The notes below the pieces were generated by a model. It searched no databases and was not told the origin of the DNA. It saw nothing but the letters and a program-made list of their open reading frames with translations. A DNA stretch of 64,000 nucleotides from Methylomonas sp. EFPC3 (GTDB lineage Bacteria > Pseudomonadota > Gammaproteobacteria > Methylococcales > Methylomonadaceae), in the NCBI RefSeq assembly GCF_029643245.1, contig NZ_CP116398.1:2666001-2730000 (forward strand), written 5' to 3'. This document shows positions 43,669 to 52,207 of this stretch, one piece after another. The translations under genes were made by a program, and so were the position numbers. Every line of letters begins with the position of its first letter. The first letter of the stretch is position 1.

Positions 43669-44901
43669 CTAGCCGGTAACGGCCTCGATATTGCCGACCA
43701 CCTCATCGGAAGCCAATACCAAACCGCGCTTGAAACTCTCGCACGCCAGGTCTTTTTCGCCGCGGCTGAACTGCACTTCGCCGAGTAATTGGTAAGCGGC
43801 GACCGACGGTTCAATATTCAGGCTTTTCAACAAGTACTGTTCGGCTTTTTCCATTTGTTGCACTTTCAAAGCCAGTTTGCCGAGCACGCGCAGCAACACG
43901 GCATTGGCCGGATGCACCGCCAACCATTGCTCTATCGACTGCAATTGCTTGGCGGAGTCGGAGGTTTCGACGTTAGCCAACAACACCAGCAAGGTATCAT
44001 CCCAGCGCCGGCCCAACTGTTTCAGCATCGCCGGCTCGACGCTTTCGCCAGCGCCGGCACCGATCATTGCCGCAAAGTAAATATTTGCAATACCCGGCAG
44101 GATTTTGATATGGTCCGGCACGGTCTCCCAACAAGCTTGAACGGCTTGGGCGTCGTTCTGCTCGGCCGCTTGTTTCAACAACCGGCTGAAGGTCTCGGTT
44201 TCCAGCAACTTGACGTCGGCTTCCATCAGCACTTTATGTTGCTGCAAGGATGGCAACAGCTTGCTCAGGCCTTCCCAATCGCCCAGGTGCTGGTAAGCCT
44301 GATGCATCATTTTCAACACCCTGGCATGGCCGGGGTTGATTGAATGCAATTTGCCCAAAGTCTCCAACGCCTGCTCGAATTGTTGTTCGGAAAGGTGCAA
44401 CTCCGCTTGAGTCAAGCCAACCGTGATGCTGGTATCGGACGATTGCGCCGCGGCTTTTTGCAGATACTCGTCACGTTTGTCCAGCGCCCCCCGCGATTGC
44501 GCCGCCCTCGCTGCGGTCAAATAGTGCAGTAGCGGCGCGCCGCTGTTCGCGGCATGCTTGACCAGAATTTTCTCGGCCCGCTCCCAGTTGCCGTCGGCGG
44601 CATCGAACAGACCGGCGATCAACGCTTCCTGGGAACGGTTGAATTTGATGTTGCGTCGGCGTTTGGATAGCTGCCCCGGCAGTCTGAGCAATACGCCCAG
44701 TAACCGGAAGAAGTTATACAACGCAAAAAAACCGATCACCGACGCCACGGCAAATACCGTCAGCGAGGTTTCCAACGACCAATGGCCGAAACCGATCAAG
44801 ACATAGCCCGGATCGTTATACTCGGCCAACCAGCTGTGCAGCCAATACGCCGCAACAACCGCACAAAGCAGCGAGCCGAGGAAATAAACAAGATTCTTCA
44901 T
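43669..44901 (-). CDS. hemY: HemY, membrane-anchored TPR protein of the hem operon
   Basis: A 410-residue protein with two N-terminal membrane segments (about 6-25 and 43-66) and a TPR-like helical cytoplasmic or periplasmic part (repeats around 130-400). This is the HemY of gammaproteobacteria, which shares an operon with hemC, hemD and hemX but is not the protoporphyrinogen oxidase of Bacillus bearing the same name. Its function in heme synthesis is not settled. It is last in the operon, 14 bases after hemX. Confidence 0.9.
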   Translation of the reverse strand: MKNLVYFLGSLLCAVVAAYWLHSWLAEYNDPGYVLIGFGHWSLETSLTVFAVASVIGFFALYNFFRLLGVLLRLPGQLSKRRRNIKFNRSQEALIAGLFDAADGNWERAEKILVKHAANSGAPLLHYLTAARAAQSRGALDKRDEYLQKAAAQSSDTSITVGLTQAELHLSEQQFEQALETLGKLHSINPGHARVLKMMHQAYQHLGDWEGLSKLLPSLQQHKVLMEADVKLLETETFSRLLKQAAEQNDAQAVQACWETVPDHIKILPGIANIYFAAMIGAGAGESVEPAMLKQLGRRWDDTLLVLLANVETSDSAKQLQSIEQWLAVHPANAVLLRVLGKLALKVQQMEKAEQYLLKSLNIEPSVAAYQLLGEVQFSRGEKDLACESFKRGLVLASDEVVGNIEAVTG

Positions 44902-44915
44902 GGCGCCACCGCTGA

Positions 44916-46073
44916 TTACTGGCCGGCCGTTGCGGCTTCGGCCGGCGCCGGCGGATTGTTGAACACGGCCTTATCGGTCTCGATCCGCAGTTTGCTAATG
45001 TCCTTCAGTAGCTTCAGCGAGCCGCTGACGTCCGGGTACTGGCTACGAATCTGAACCCCGGCCAGTTTATCCAGCTCAACGGCAAAGTTATCGGTCTGTT
45101 GGTTTTCGGCAAAATTCTTCTTCAGCCATTGTTTGGCGTCGGCAACGCTGCTGGAAAACAAGGCATCATTCTGTTGCACCAAGGCAATCTGGATCATTTC
45201 CAACCGAACTTTCAATTGCTGTTTGATAAAGTGCGCTTCTTCCGGGGTCAGCACGGCATTGACCGGCTGGTCGGTATGGCGCAATACCACATAGCCCTCC
45301 AATTGCTTGGCAACCTGTTGCAGGATTTCATGACCGTGTTCGGACAAATCCTGATTGGCCGCATCCGGTTTTTCCAAGGCTTTGCCGGCATGTGGCAGAA
45401 ACACCGCCAAGTTTTCTACCGAATCCTGCAATTGTTGGATTTGCGCGTAAAGGCCGACGATGTCCGGCACGATGGCACTGTTCAACAACGACAGTTCTTT
45501 GGCAATCTGCTCTCTGACCTTGAATACCGCCGCATCTCCACTTTCGCGCAGCCGTTGGTCGGCCGCTTCCAGCGCCTGACGCGTGGTATTGACGTCGCCG
45601 ACCAGCTGCAACCGCTGATTCGCGACTGTCAACAAGTATTCGGCATCCGCCAGCAGCCAATCACCGCGTGTTTTACCCAATTGGCGCTGCACCACCAATA
45701 TAGAGTTCTCCAATTCCTTGCGGGCTGTCGTCAAACGCTCTTCGTGCAACTGGGAGAACTCGGCCAAGGTTTGGTTGAAATGGTTGTCCTTGCCGGTCAT
45801 TTCGGCATTGACGTTGGCGATCTGGGATTGCACCCCGGCCAACTGATCGCGCAAGCCGTTCAACTCCCGGTCCAGTTCGATGATTTTCTGATTGTCCTGA
45901 CTATTCTCGGTGTCTTGGCTGGCTCGTAATTGCTGCAAATAATAAAAACCCGCCGCCGCCACCGCCACAACCAGGGCGATGGAAAGTATGCCTATCCAAA
46001 GACCGGCGTGCGACTTCTTAACCACTACCACCTGAGCTGGAGCTTCTTGTTTTTCTTCAATTACTTCCGCCAC
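44916..46073 (-). CDS. hemX: HemX-like protein of the hem operon
   Basis: A 385-residue protein with a short cytoplasmic N-terminus, one membrane segment (about 28-48, IGILSIALVVAVAAAGFYYL), a coiled-coil (about 55-140) and a HemX-type domain with WLLADAEYLLTVANQRLQLVGD. Older annotation as uroporphyrinogen-III methyltransferase is not supported, because no SAM-binding methylase motifs are present. It is thought to assist tetrapyrrole synthesis. Its start overlaps the end of hemD by 17 bases. Confidence 0.88.
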   Translation of the reverse strand: MAEVIEEKQEAPAQVVVVKKSHAGLWIGILSIALVVAVAAAGFYYLQQLRASQDTENSQDNQKIIELDRELNGLRDQLAGVQSQIANVNAEMTGKDNHFNQTLAEFSQLHEERLTTARKELENSILVVQRQLGKTRGDWLLADAEYLLTVANQRLQLVGDVNTTRQALEAADQRLRESGDAAVFKVREQIAKELSLLNSAIVPDIVGLYAQIQQLQDSVENLAVFLPHAGKALEKPDAANQDLSEHGHEILQQVAKQLEGYVVLRHTDQPVNAVLTPEEAHFIKQQLKVRLEMIQIALVQQNDALFSSSVADAKQWLKKNFAENQQTDNFAVELDKLAGVQIRSQYPDVSGSLKLLKDISKLRIETDKAVFNNPPAPAEAATAGQ

Positions 46074-46836
46074 TGTTTTCCCCGTTCAATAACGTCGTCA
46101 AGGTCTCTAATATCGCCGCATCCGTCGCTTGCGAGCTGACTGCCACCCGTTTAAATCCTAGCTGTAGCGCAGTTTGGCCGATACGCTCGCTCACCACCAC
46201 CAATCCGATTTGCCGCAATCGTTCAACCGACTCGCTGTCCAGCATTGCCAACAAATTTTGCAGCGCCTCAACGCTGGTCACCGTCACCGCTGCCAGCCGG
46301 TTTCCTTGCAGATCGGCCCGCAATCCAGCGGCATCGGCCTCCGGCCGGCTCCGGCTGTAGACTTCCAAATACATCACTTCGGCACCGCGGCCACGGAGTC
46401 CGTCCGCCAATTTTTCCCGGCCGCCGCAGCCGCGCACAATAGTGCAGCGCAAGCCTGCAACCTGCTGCAGTGCCGGCTCGGCTAGCAAACCGTCGCTACT
46501 GAATTCGCTGGCCGGCACACACGCCACCTCGCAGCCAGCCTGCCGCAACGCTTGCGCGGTTGCGGCGCCGACAGCCGCCAGTCTGGCTCCACGCCAACCC
46601 GGCATTTTGCCACCGAACGCCGGTATAGCAAAATCCACAGCGTTACTACTGGTAAAAATCAGCCAATCGCTGGCTGCGGCATCAGCCAGAGCTTGTGCCT
46701 CAGGCTGATGCGCAACGATCAGCAAGGTCGGAAACCGCACCGGAATCCCGCCACGGCTTTCGATTAATTCGCACAAATGCTCGGCTTGACCGGCAGGCCG
46801 GGTTACTAAAACGCGCGCGCCGTTCAAACCGGGCAT
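46057..46836 (-). CDS. hemD: Uroporphyrinogen-III synthase
   Basis: A 259-residue two-lobed enzyme that cyclises and inverts ring D of hydroxymethylbilane. Sequence conservation is low in this family, but ARVLVTRPAGQAEHL at the start, WLIFTSSNAVDFAI, RGCGGREKLADGLRGRGAEVMYLEVYSR and AVTVTSVEALQNLL fit it. ATG 46836 overlaps the hemC stop codon by one base (TGATG), making it preferable to the GTG one codon upstream. Its position between hemC and hemX settles the assignment. Confidence 0.92.
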   Translation of the reverse strand: MPGLNGARVLVTRPAGQAEHLCELIESRGGIPVRFPTLLIVAHQPEAQALADAAASDWLIFTSSNAVDFAIPAFGGKMPGWRGARLAAVGAATAQALRQAGCEVACVPASEFSSDGLLAEPALQQVAGLRCTIVRGCGGREKLADGLRGRGAEVMYLEVYSRSRPEADAAGLRADLQGNRLAAVTVTSVEALQNLLAMLDSESVERLRQIGLVVVSERIGQTALQLGFKRVAVSSQATDAAILETLTTLLNGENSGGSN

Positions 46837-47762
46837 CACTGGTAAAGCTCGCGGAGTATCTGATCGGCCCCTTGCGCCAATAAATCGTCCGCTACCGCCC
46901 GGCCCAATGCCTCAGCCTGCGCCAAACTGCTCTCTGCCTCGGCACGGTACAAAACGGAACCGTCGGGACTACCGACTAAACCACGCATGAACAAGCGCTG
47001 GCCTTTGACTTCGGCAAAACCGGCGATCGGCACCTGGCAACCGCCATTTAGCCTGGCGTTCATAGCCCGTTCCGCGCCGACGCGAATGCTGGTCTCTTCG
47101 TCGTGCAATACCTTTAGGTAGTGATGAATCTCGGCATCGTCGATCCGGCATTCGATGCCGATCGCGCCTTGGCCCATGGCCGGCAAGGACTCCTCCGGCA
47201 GCAAGCGGGCGGTGATGCGTTCCGCCAAATCCAGCCGTTTCAGTCCGGCCGAGGCCAGAATAATCGCGTCGTATTCGCCGGCATCGAGCTTGGCCAGGCG
47301 GGTATTGACGTTACCGCGCAGGCTCAAAATTTCGGCATTCGGGAATTTTTCCTTAATTTGGCATTGACGACGCAAACTGGAGGTGCCGATTCGGGCATCC
47401 GCCGGCAGCTCGGCCAAAGCCCGGTAACGGTTGGAGACGAAGGCGTCGGTCGGATCTTCGCGTTCCAGAATCACCGCCAGATGCAAGCCATCCGGAAATT
47501 CGACCGGCACGTCTTTCATCGAGTGCACGGCAATATCGGCCGCCCCTTCCAGCATGCCCTGTTCCAGTTCCTTGACGAACAAACCCTTGCCGCCCACTTT
47601 CGCCAACGGCGCATCCAGGATTTTGTCGCCGCGGGTCACCATCTTCACCAGTTCGGTTTGCAAGCCCGGAAAAGCCTGACGCAAGCGCTCGGCGACGTGC
47701 TCGGCCTGCCACAAAGCCAGCGGACTTTGCCGGGTGGCGATTCGAATGATTCTGTCAGCCAA
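46836..47762 (-). CDS. hemC: Porphobilinogen deaminase (hydroxymethylbilane synthase)
   Basis: A 308-residue enzyme polymerising four porphobilinogens. The start [18 protein letters not shown], the [19 protein letters not shown] substrate-binding block and [16 protein letters not shown], with the Cys that carries the dipyrromethane cofactor, are all intact. It is the first gene of hemCDXY. The 191-base gap upstream (47763-47953) separates it from the AAA+ cassette; I saw no clear promoter in it. Confidence 0.97.
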   Translation of the reverse strand: MADRIIRIATRQSPLALWQAEHVAERLRQAFPGLQTELVKMVTRGDKILDAPLAKVGGKGLFVKELEQGMLEGAADIAVHSMKDVPVEFPDGLHLAVILEREDPTDAFVSNRYRALAELPADARIGTSSLRRQCQIKEKFPNAEILSLRGNVNTRLAKLDAGEYDAIILASAGLKRLDLAERITARLLPEESLPAMGQGAIGIECRIDDAEIHHYLKVLHDEETSIRVGAERAMNARLNGGCQVPIAGFAEVKGQRLFMRGLVGSPDGSVLYRAEAESSLAQAEALGRAVADDLLAQGADQILRELYQ

Positions 47763-47953
47763 AATAGCTCCTGCCGATTCGGGCGGGAACCACCCGCACC
47801 CTGAGTTGAGAATAAATGGCGGCTATTGTAATCCGATTCTCCGGGAAAGGTGGGGGGAAGTTATCCTAGCGTCGCCGATTGCGTGGTTCCGGCACTGTGC
47901 CTGTAAAACCACCGACAACAAACTAAAACTGGAATGACGGTAGTGACCGGAAA

Positions 47954-49411
47954 TCAGCCAGCGGAGGCAGGAAGTTTCGCTTTAAAAATCTGGAACCAAG
48001 TTGCAGCCCATTGCATTCGGTCTTGCATATAAGTCAATTTATCTGGAAATCGCTGTATAAACTTCGGGTGCCATGGACTAGCTTCCCAGGTAGTTTTGGG
48101 ACTGGACAATCCCCTTATCTCGGGGTTGTTGGCATAAACAACAGTCAGCGCCGTGTTCTTGTCCGCACGATGAAACACACTGTCGATCAAGACATCCGGC
48201 AATGCGACGTTTTTAGCGACTAGCCTGTTTGCGGCCAAATTAAAAATCGGCTGCCCCCACGGTGCGGTATCGTGTCCGACCCAAAAACACATCTGCTTGC
48301 CGAAATCCTGGTTTTCCGCCGTTTTAGCGGCTTGTGCGCCGGCAGCATCGCAAGCCGAGTGCCGAGCGAAACCTTTACCATCAACGACAAACTGTAAGCG
48401 TAGTACAACCATTTCCTGTAATTTGTCTTGCTCAATTTTGGCCAACACCGCCAATTCATCGCTGCCCCGACTGGACGGATTCTGGATGTGTGCCAACCCC
48501 TGCCAGTCTCCCTCCGGCAGCGGTATCGCCACATCGCCGATCACAACCTCATCAATAAAGCGACGCCCGGAAACGGAATCAGCCCGGTTTTCAGTTTTAC
48601 CTGCGGACGCCACGCTCACCGCGGGCGAAGATACAATGGTAAAACGGTCGCTTTTGGGAAGTCCCTGGAACGAGACCGGACTAAGGCCCGTTATGCTGCG
48701 AAGCTTATCCAGCGCTTGCGAGTATTCCGCAGAGTCCTTGCGATAAGCGTAAAAGTGATCGGAATGGCGTGAACAGTTCACGCAAGGAGAGGAATCATAG
48801 GTATAAACGTCCACCGGGATATCCTCGGTGACCCCCTGAAAATCCTGACCGTGATACCCACCGAGAATAATTCGCCGGACGTTCCCGGCCTTTGCTCCAA
48901 CCAATACCCATTTAACCGGCTCGTAAGACATCAGCGCGAGTACTTTGGGTATCGGGGAAGATGGGACTGTCACGGTCACGATATTCTGAGTGTGCTGCCC
49001 GGCAAATTGCTGATGACAATTCAGCATCGCTTGAGAATCCTTTCGGTTGGGACACTTTGCCCACCACGGCTGGGATTTAGGTCCATCGGCAGCGCCCCCA
49101 CTATACACACCGACGACATGCAATTCGGTACCGGGCGGCAAAACATTAGCCTGAGGTGCCAGGCTGACGTCAAAGGACTCGTCGTGTCCGGCTGATCCGG
49201 TTGATAGCTGAACTTGTGTGGTGTTGGCCGCCACCTGCTGCACCGAATTCGCCGCACTGGCTCGGTAACTGGCAGCACTGGGTCTGGATGTAACCATCTG
49301 CTGCCAAGGTCCCAACCACACCACTAACGCGGAAGACAGGCAGGTCAAAACCACAGTCCAGCGCCACGTTGCCGATCGAACCCATAACCCTTCGCGCTCC
49401 ATCGAGTTCAC
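47954..49411 (-). CDS. Membrane-tethered protein of unknown function with conserved-looking cysteines
   Basis: A 485-residue protein, not recognised. One N-terminal membrane segment (about 18-34) is followed by a Ser/Ala/Gln-rich linker (about 43-75) and a large, presumably periplasmic part. This contains six cysteines: C120, C132, C210, C213, C354 and C375; the middle pair lies in SSPCVNCSRHSDHFYAYR. Another notable stretch is IILGGYHGQDFQG (about 181-193). GTG 49411 or ATG 49402 could start it. It is the last gene of the four-gene cassette, 9 bases after the AAA+ ATPase. An even number of cysteines outside the membrane suggests disulfides; ligand or enzymatic function cannot be deduced. Confidence 0.75.
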   Translation of the reverse strand: MNSMEREGLWVRSATWRWTVVLTCLSSALVVWLGPWQQMVTSRPSAASYRASAANSVQQVAANTTQVQLSTGSAGHDESFDVSLAPQANVLPPGTELHVVGVYSGGAADGPKSQPWWAKCPNRKDSQAMLNCHQQFAGQHTQNIVTVTVPSSPIPKVLALMSYEPVKWVLVGAKAGNVRRIILGGYHGQDFQGVTEDIPVDVYTYDSSPCVNCSRHSDHFYAYRKDSAEYSQALDKLRSITGLSPVSFQGLPKSDRFTIVSSPAVSVASAGKTENRADSVSGRRFIDEVVIGDVAIPLPEGDWQGLAHIQNPSSRGSDELAVLAKIEQDKLQEMVVLRLQFVVDGKGFARHSACDAAGAQAAKTAENQDFGKQMCFWVGHDTAPWGQPIFNLAANRLVAKNVALPDVLIDSVFHRADKNTALTVVYANNPEIRGLSSPKTTWEASPWHPKFIQRFPDKLTYMQDRMQWAATWFQIFKAKLPASAG

Positions 49412-49420
49412 TTTGAAACT

Positions 49421-50647
49421 TTAAACTCGCGCTCGAGCCACAACTCGTTGCTCACCGTCAAAACTCAATTCGATGGCTTTAACGCCACATTTCTTCGCTT
49501 CTATCAGTGAATCCGCCAAACGCTCTTCAATGACACGCACCAGATCCCTAGAGGAACTACTCTTCCCGAGCTTCTTGAAACGCGCCATTAACGTCAGGAT
49601 AATTTGGGGGTCGATACCTTGATTGACGACTTCCAAGCCGTAACTACGAATCATGTCCTCGATTTCCAAAGCAGCGACTCTGGCAACATCCAAACCTTGC
49701 AGCGCTCGAAACACGAATATTCGATCCAGCCGATTCAAAACTTCGGGGGCAAATAGACTCTCGCGGAGCGCTTCGACCGCGCTCGACCTCATCATGTCTG
49801 GCTCGCCAGCGAAAGTCTCGGCCAATTCCGTCAGGCGGTCAGTCGCTGCATTACTAGTCAAAACAAAAATCGCCGAGGTCGTGACAATGTGGCGGCTATC
49901 GGAGCGCTCCGTTACAAATCCATCATTCCAAGCGGTCAAAAAGGCTTTCAGCACATCCGGATGCGCTTTCTCGATTTCGTCCAACAGCACCACCGCATCC
50001 GGCGTGTCCCGCAGACCGGCCGTCAACTTTCCATAACTGTCGGAACCGACATATCCCTTGGTCATACCGAACAATTGCGACAAAGAATAACTACCGGATG
50101 CAAATTGCGTCATGTCAAAATGCAGTAACGGACGCTCAAGTTCGTCGGCCAGCACTTTGGCCAGATAGGTTTTGCCGGTACCCGGTGGTCCGGCGAACAA
50201 AAATACGCCGACAGGCTTGCCGCGCTGAGATAAGGCCAAGCGCCGCCTAATTTGGGCAGATATGTCGTCGCAAACGCCGTCCTGCCCGACTACCCGCTGT
50301 TTCATCGCCTTGGAGAGACTTTCGGCGTCGATAAATGTAGCATTCTCCGCTTCGGCCAACCCGTCTTCTATAGCCTGTCTATTGGTCAGGCGGTCGAGAA
50401 TATCCATAAGTAGCCCCTTGTGTAAAAAAGTGGGAAGCCGGGAGCACTCGTAGAGCCATCCTAGCGCTAACAACAGCCATCCGACTAGAGCAAAGCCGGC
50501 GATATAGGCGATGTTGCTACGCAATCCGGAAATGATGCTTGGCACGACTGGCGCCTTCGGCCAGTGATCCTCAGCAAACTGAAACAAACTGACGAACGCC
50601 GTCACCGCAAACAGCACAGGCATCCAACGGCCAAAGGCACTAATCAT
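49421..50647 (-). CDS. Membrane-anchored Clp/AAA+ ATPase (ClpB D2-like, single ATPase domain)
   Basis: A 408-residue protein. Two membrane segments (about 8-24 and 47-67) precede a single AAA+ domain of the ClpA/ClpB D2 type: Walker A GPPGTGKT (153-160), pore loop GYVG (198-201), Walker B VVLLDEIEKAH (219-229), sensor-1 Asn 266 (LTSN) and arginine finger R306 in PEVLNRLDR. The C-terminal small domain follows, but the usual GAR sensor-2 motif reads SSSSRDL. The N-domain and D1 ring of ClpB, and the loop for ClpP binding, are missing. The layout suggests a membrane-tethered unfoldase or remodelling machine rather than a protease subunit. It is flanked by two other membrane proteins in the same operon. 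Confidence 0.85.
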   Translation of the reverse strand: MISAFGRWMPVLFAVTAFVSLFQFAEDHWPKAPVVPSIISGLRSNIAYIAGFALVGWLLLALGWLYECSRLPTFLHKGLLMDILDRLTNRQAIEDGLAEAENATFIDAESLSKAMKQRVVGQDGVCDDISAQIRRRLALSQRGKPVGVFLFAGPPGTGKTYLAKVLADELERPLLHFDMTQFASGSYSLSQLFGMTKGYVGSDSYGKLTAGLRDTPDAVVLLDEIEKAHPDVLKAFLTAWNDGFVTERSDSRHIVTTSAIFVLTSNAATDRLTELAETFAGEPDMMRSSAVEALRESLFAPEVLNRLDRIFVFRALQGLDVARVAALEIEDMIRSYGLEVVNQGIDPQIILTLMARFKKLGKSSSSRDLVRVIEERLADSLIEAKKCGVKAIELSFDGEQRVVARARV

Positions 50648-50662
50648 CCGTCAACCGCCCAA

Positions 50663-51291
50663 TCAAGAGGCCGGTAAAACCAAACTGACGCCCGGTTTTA
50701 ACACCGGCAGCGCAAGCGGGTTACCTCCGCTCTCAACGCCAAGCGTGATACCTCCGCCACCGTCATGAACTCCGGTTATTTTCACAGACTTAGTCCCGTC
50801 AAGCGGCACCGCGATCCGGGTTGGTTTTTTTGTAAAACCACATCGCTCTGATAGCCGGCCGAAGCCACGTTGACCACATCGCCATCTGCGGCAGCAAAAT
50901 CCCACAACGTGACCCACACCAACCTCAATCCGCTTGCCGCCGGATTAGCGTCTGGAGCCAAATCAACGCGCTTCGACAATTCCGACATCAATTGTTGCCG
51001 CTGTTCAGGCGGGAGTCGCATCGTAGCCAAAGCGGCTTCCGTATCGCTATCTGACACCGGCACTAACTCGACTGATTGGATCTTGGCGAACGTGGTCTCC
51101 AATTCGGCTTGGTGGGTACTGGAAACCTTATCGACAGCACCGGAAATCCATGCATCATCAATAGCGTAACCCAGCCCGGCAACCAGCAAGGCACTGATCA
51201 AAAGTAACTTAAGCGGCGAAGCTTGGCCGCTTCTGACCCGCCTCGACTCCTGCTCATTGCGTGACGGCTTTATCGGTTCCAAATGTTTCAT
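50663..51291 (-). CDS. Single-pass membrane protein of unknown function, interrupted by a -1 frameshift
   Basis: Two overlapping frames together make one plausible protein. The first (51291 to 50782; 169 residues) has a basic N-terminus, one membrane segment (about 27-44, PLKLLLISALLVAGLGYAI) and a Glu/Asp-rich part, then runs out of frame into QPGSRCRLTGLSL. The second, in the -1 frame, carries a smooth continuation, PTRIAVPLDGTK through LKPGVSLVLPAS, to a stop at 50663. The crossover falls at a run of seven A bases (50825-50831) forming A AAA AAC in the zero frame. A -1 shift there gives 209 residues. It may be programmed frameshifting, a genuine mutation or a sequencing error. The tail suggests a beta-rich periplasmic domain. 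Confidence 0.6.
50795..50830 (-). promoter_or_regulatory. Candidate -1 frameshift signal A AAA AAC with downstream hairpin
   Basis: The zero-frame codons CAA AAA AAC contain the heptamer A AAA AAC (50830-50824), of the X XXY YYZ class. Four bases later a nested hairpin can form: CCCG (50820-50817) with CGGG (50798-50795) enclosing GCG-GTGC-CGC. Slippery site, spacing and structure resemble recoding signals known from dnaX and insertion sequences, but the stem is short and the spacer shorter than usual. Confidence 0.4.
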
Positions 51292-51493
51292 GCTCTCCGG
51301 TATCCTCGAAGAATCGGCGAATTCCGCCGAGCAAATGATCTAACGCCATAATTGGCCGTATTGGCAGATTCACCATCTCAATCCATGTAAGCCACAACAA
51401 CTCGACCGCTTGCCACAGCGAACTTTCCAAGTGATTTGGCCCGCCAAGCTTAGCCGTTACGTCAAAATCCGCAAGCCCAGTCTCCAACCGCAT
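51254..51493 (-). CDS. Small protein of unknown function at the head of the AAA+ cassette
   Basis: A 79-residue frame starting with ATG 51493, preceded by a weak GAG. The sequence has a hydrophobic, Trp-rich middle (SSLWQAVELLWLTWIEMVNL, about 24-43) and an acidic end. It overlaps the start of the next gene by 38 bases, which is more than usual, so one of the two starts may be wrong or this may be a chance frame. It has no recognised domain. If real, it is the first gene of the operon and could be a small membrane-associated partner. Confidence 0.45.
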   Translation of the reverse strand: MRLETGLADFDVTAKLGGPNHLESSLWQAVELLWLTWIEMVNLPIRPIMALDHLLGGIRRFFEDTGEHETFGTDKAVTQ

Positions 51494-51635
51494 ATCTCGA
51501 ATGTGAGCCTAGTCCGTCAAAATGATCGAAATGCCCTATGCGAAGCCTAACCGAGGTCGACAAAGCATCTGCCAGCGCTTGGAAAAAACGAAGATCGCTC
51601 TATCTTTAACCTGACAAATCGGACGAGTAGCCCGC

Positions 51636-51905
51636 ATGAAACGATCCATACGCCTGCTAGCAGGCGTCGGCCTGATTGCCGCTATACCCAGCATCGGCTG
51701 CTTTACCTACTACGCCGCGGCGGAGGCTGACGCTGGCCGCGAGGCATTCGGCATTTCAGACTTGTTGGCGTATCCGATGGCTTTGTTGTCGCTCGCCGCC
51801 TTGGCGACCGGCCTCAGTGCCGACCCGCCTAACATTCGTCAGGCCGCGCTGGCGGCGATTTTTCTGTTGGCATCGCTCGCATTGATCTTGAGCCATAGCT
51901 TTTGA
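51636..51905 (+). CDS. Small membrane protein of unknown function
   Basis: An 89-residue hydrophobic protein with three probable membrane segments (about 8-28, 42-61 and 68-87). The first could instead be a signal peptide. It is divergent from the AAA+ cassette and convergent with acylphosphatase. The ribosome binding site before the ATG is weak. No family recognised; composition and continuous hydrophobic helices suggest a real protein. Confidence 0.6.
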   Translation: MKRSIRLLAGVGLIAAIPSIGCFTYYAAAEADAGREAFGISDLLAYPMALLSLAALATGLSADPPNIRQAALAAIFLLASLALILSHSF

Positions 51906-51934
51906 AAAACAGCCGATCGATACCGTCACCAAGC

Positions 51935-52207
51935 TCAACGAATTTCGAAACCCGCAAAATGTTCATCGCTGTGATGCGGCGTCACCGTCACCTCTCCGAC
52001 TTTGGCCAACAGCGGCCCTCGATGGCACCAGGCCACCAATTTTTGCAATTCTTCCGAATGACCGCTGGCGACAATTTCCACGGAACCGTCAGCCAAGTTG
52101 CGAACGAAGCCGGATAGATTGAGCTTTACCGCCTGCTTCTGGGTATAGGCCCGAAAATAGACGCCCTGCACCCGGCCTTTAACGATGATATGCACACAAT
52201 CCGTCAT
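51935..52207 (-). CDS. Acylphosphatase
   Basis: A 90-residue acylphosphatase with the catalytic motif GRVQGVYFRAYT (Arg) and GFVRNLADGSVEI (Asn), ending in HFAGFEIR. It hydrolyses carboxyl-phosphate bonds. The frame is open 107 codons further upstream, but ATG 52207 overlaps the rlmKL stop codon by four bases and gives exactly the family length. Cotranscription with rlmKL is likely. Confidence 0.93.
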   Translation of the reverse strand: MTDCVHIIVKGRVQGVYFRAYTQKQAVKLNLSGFVRNLADGSVEIVASGHSEELQKLVAWCHRGPLLAKVGEVTVTPHHSDEHFAGFEIR

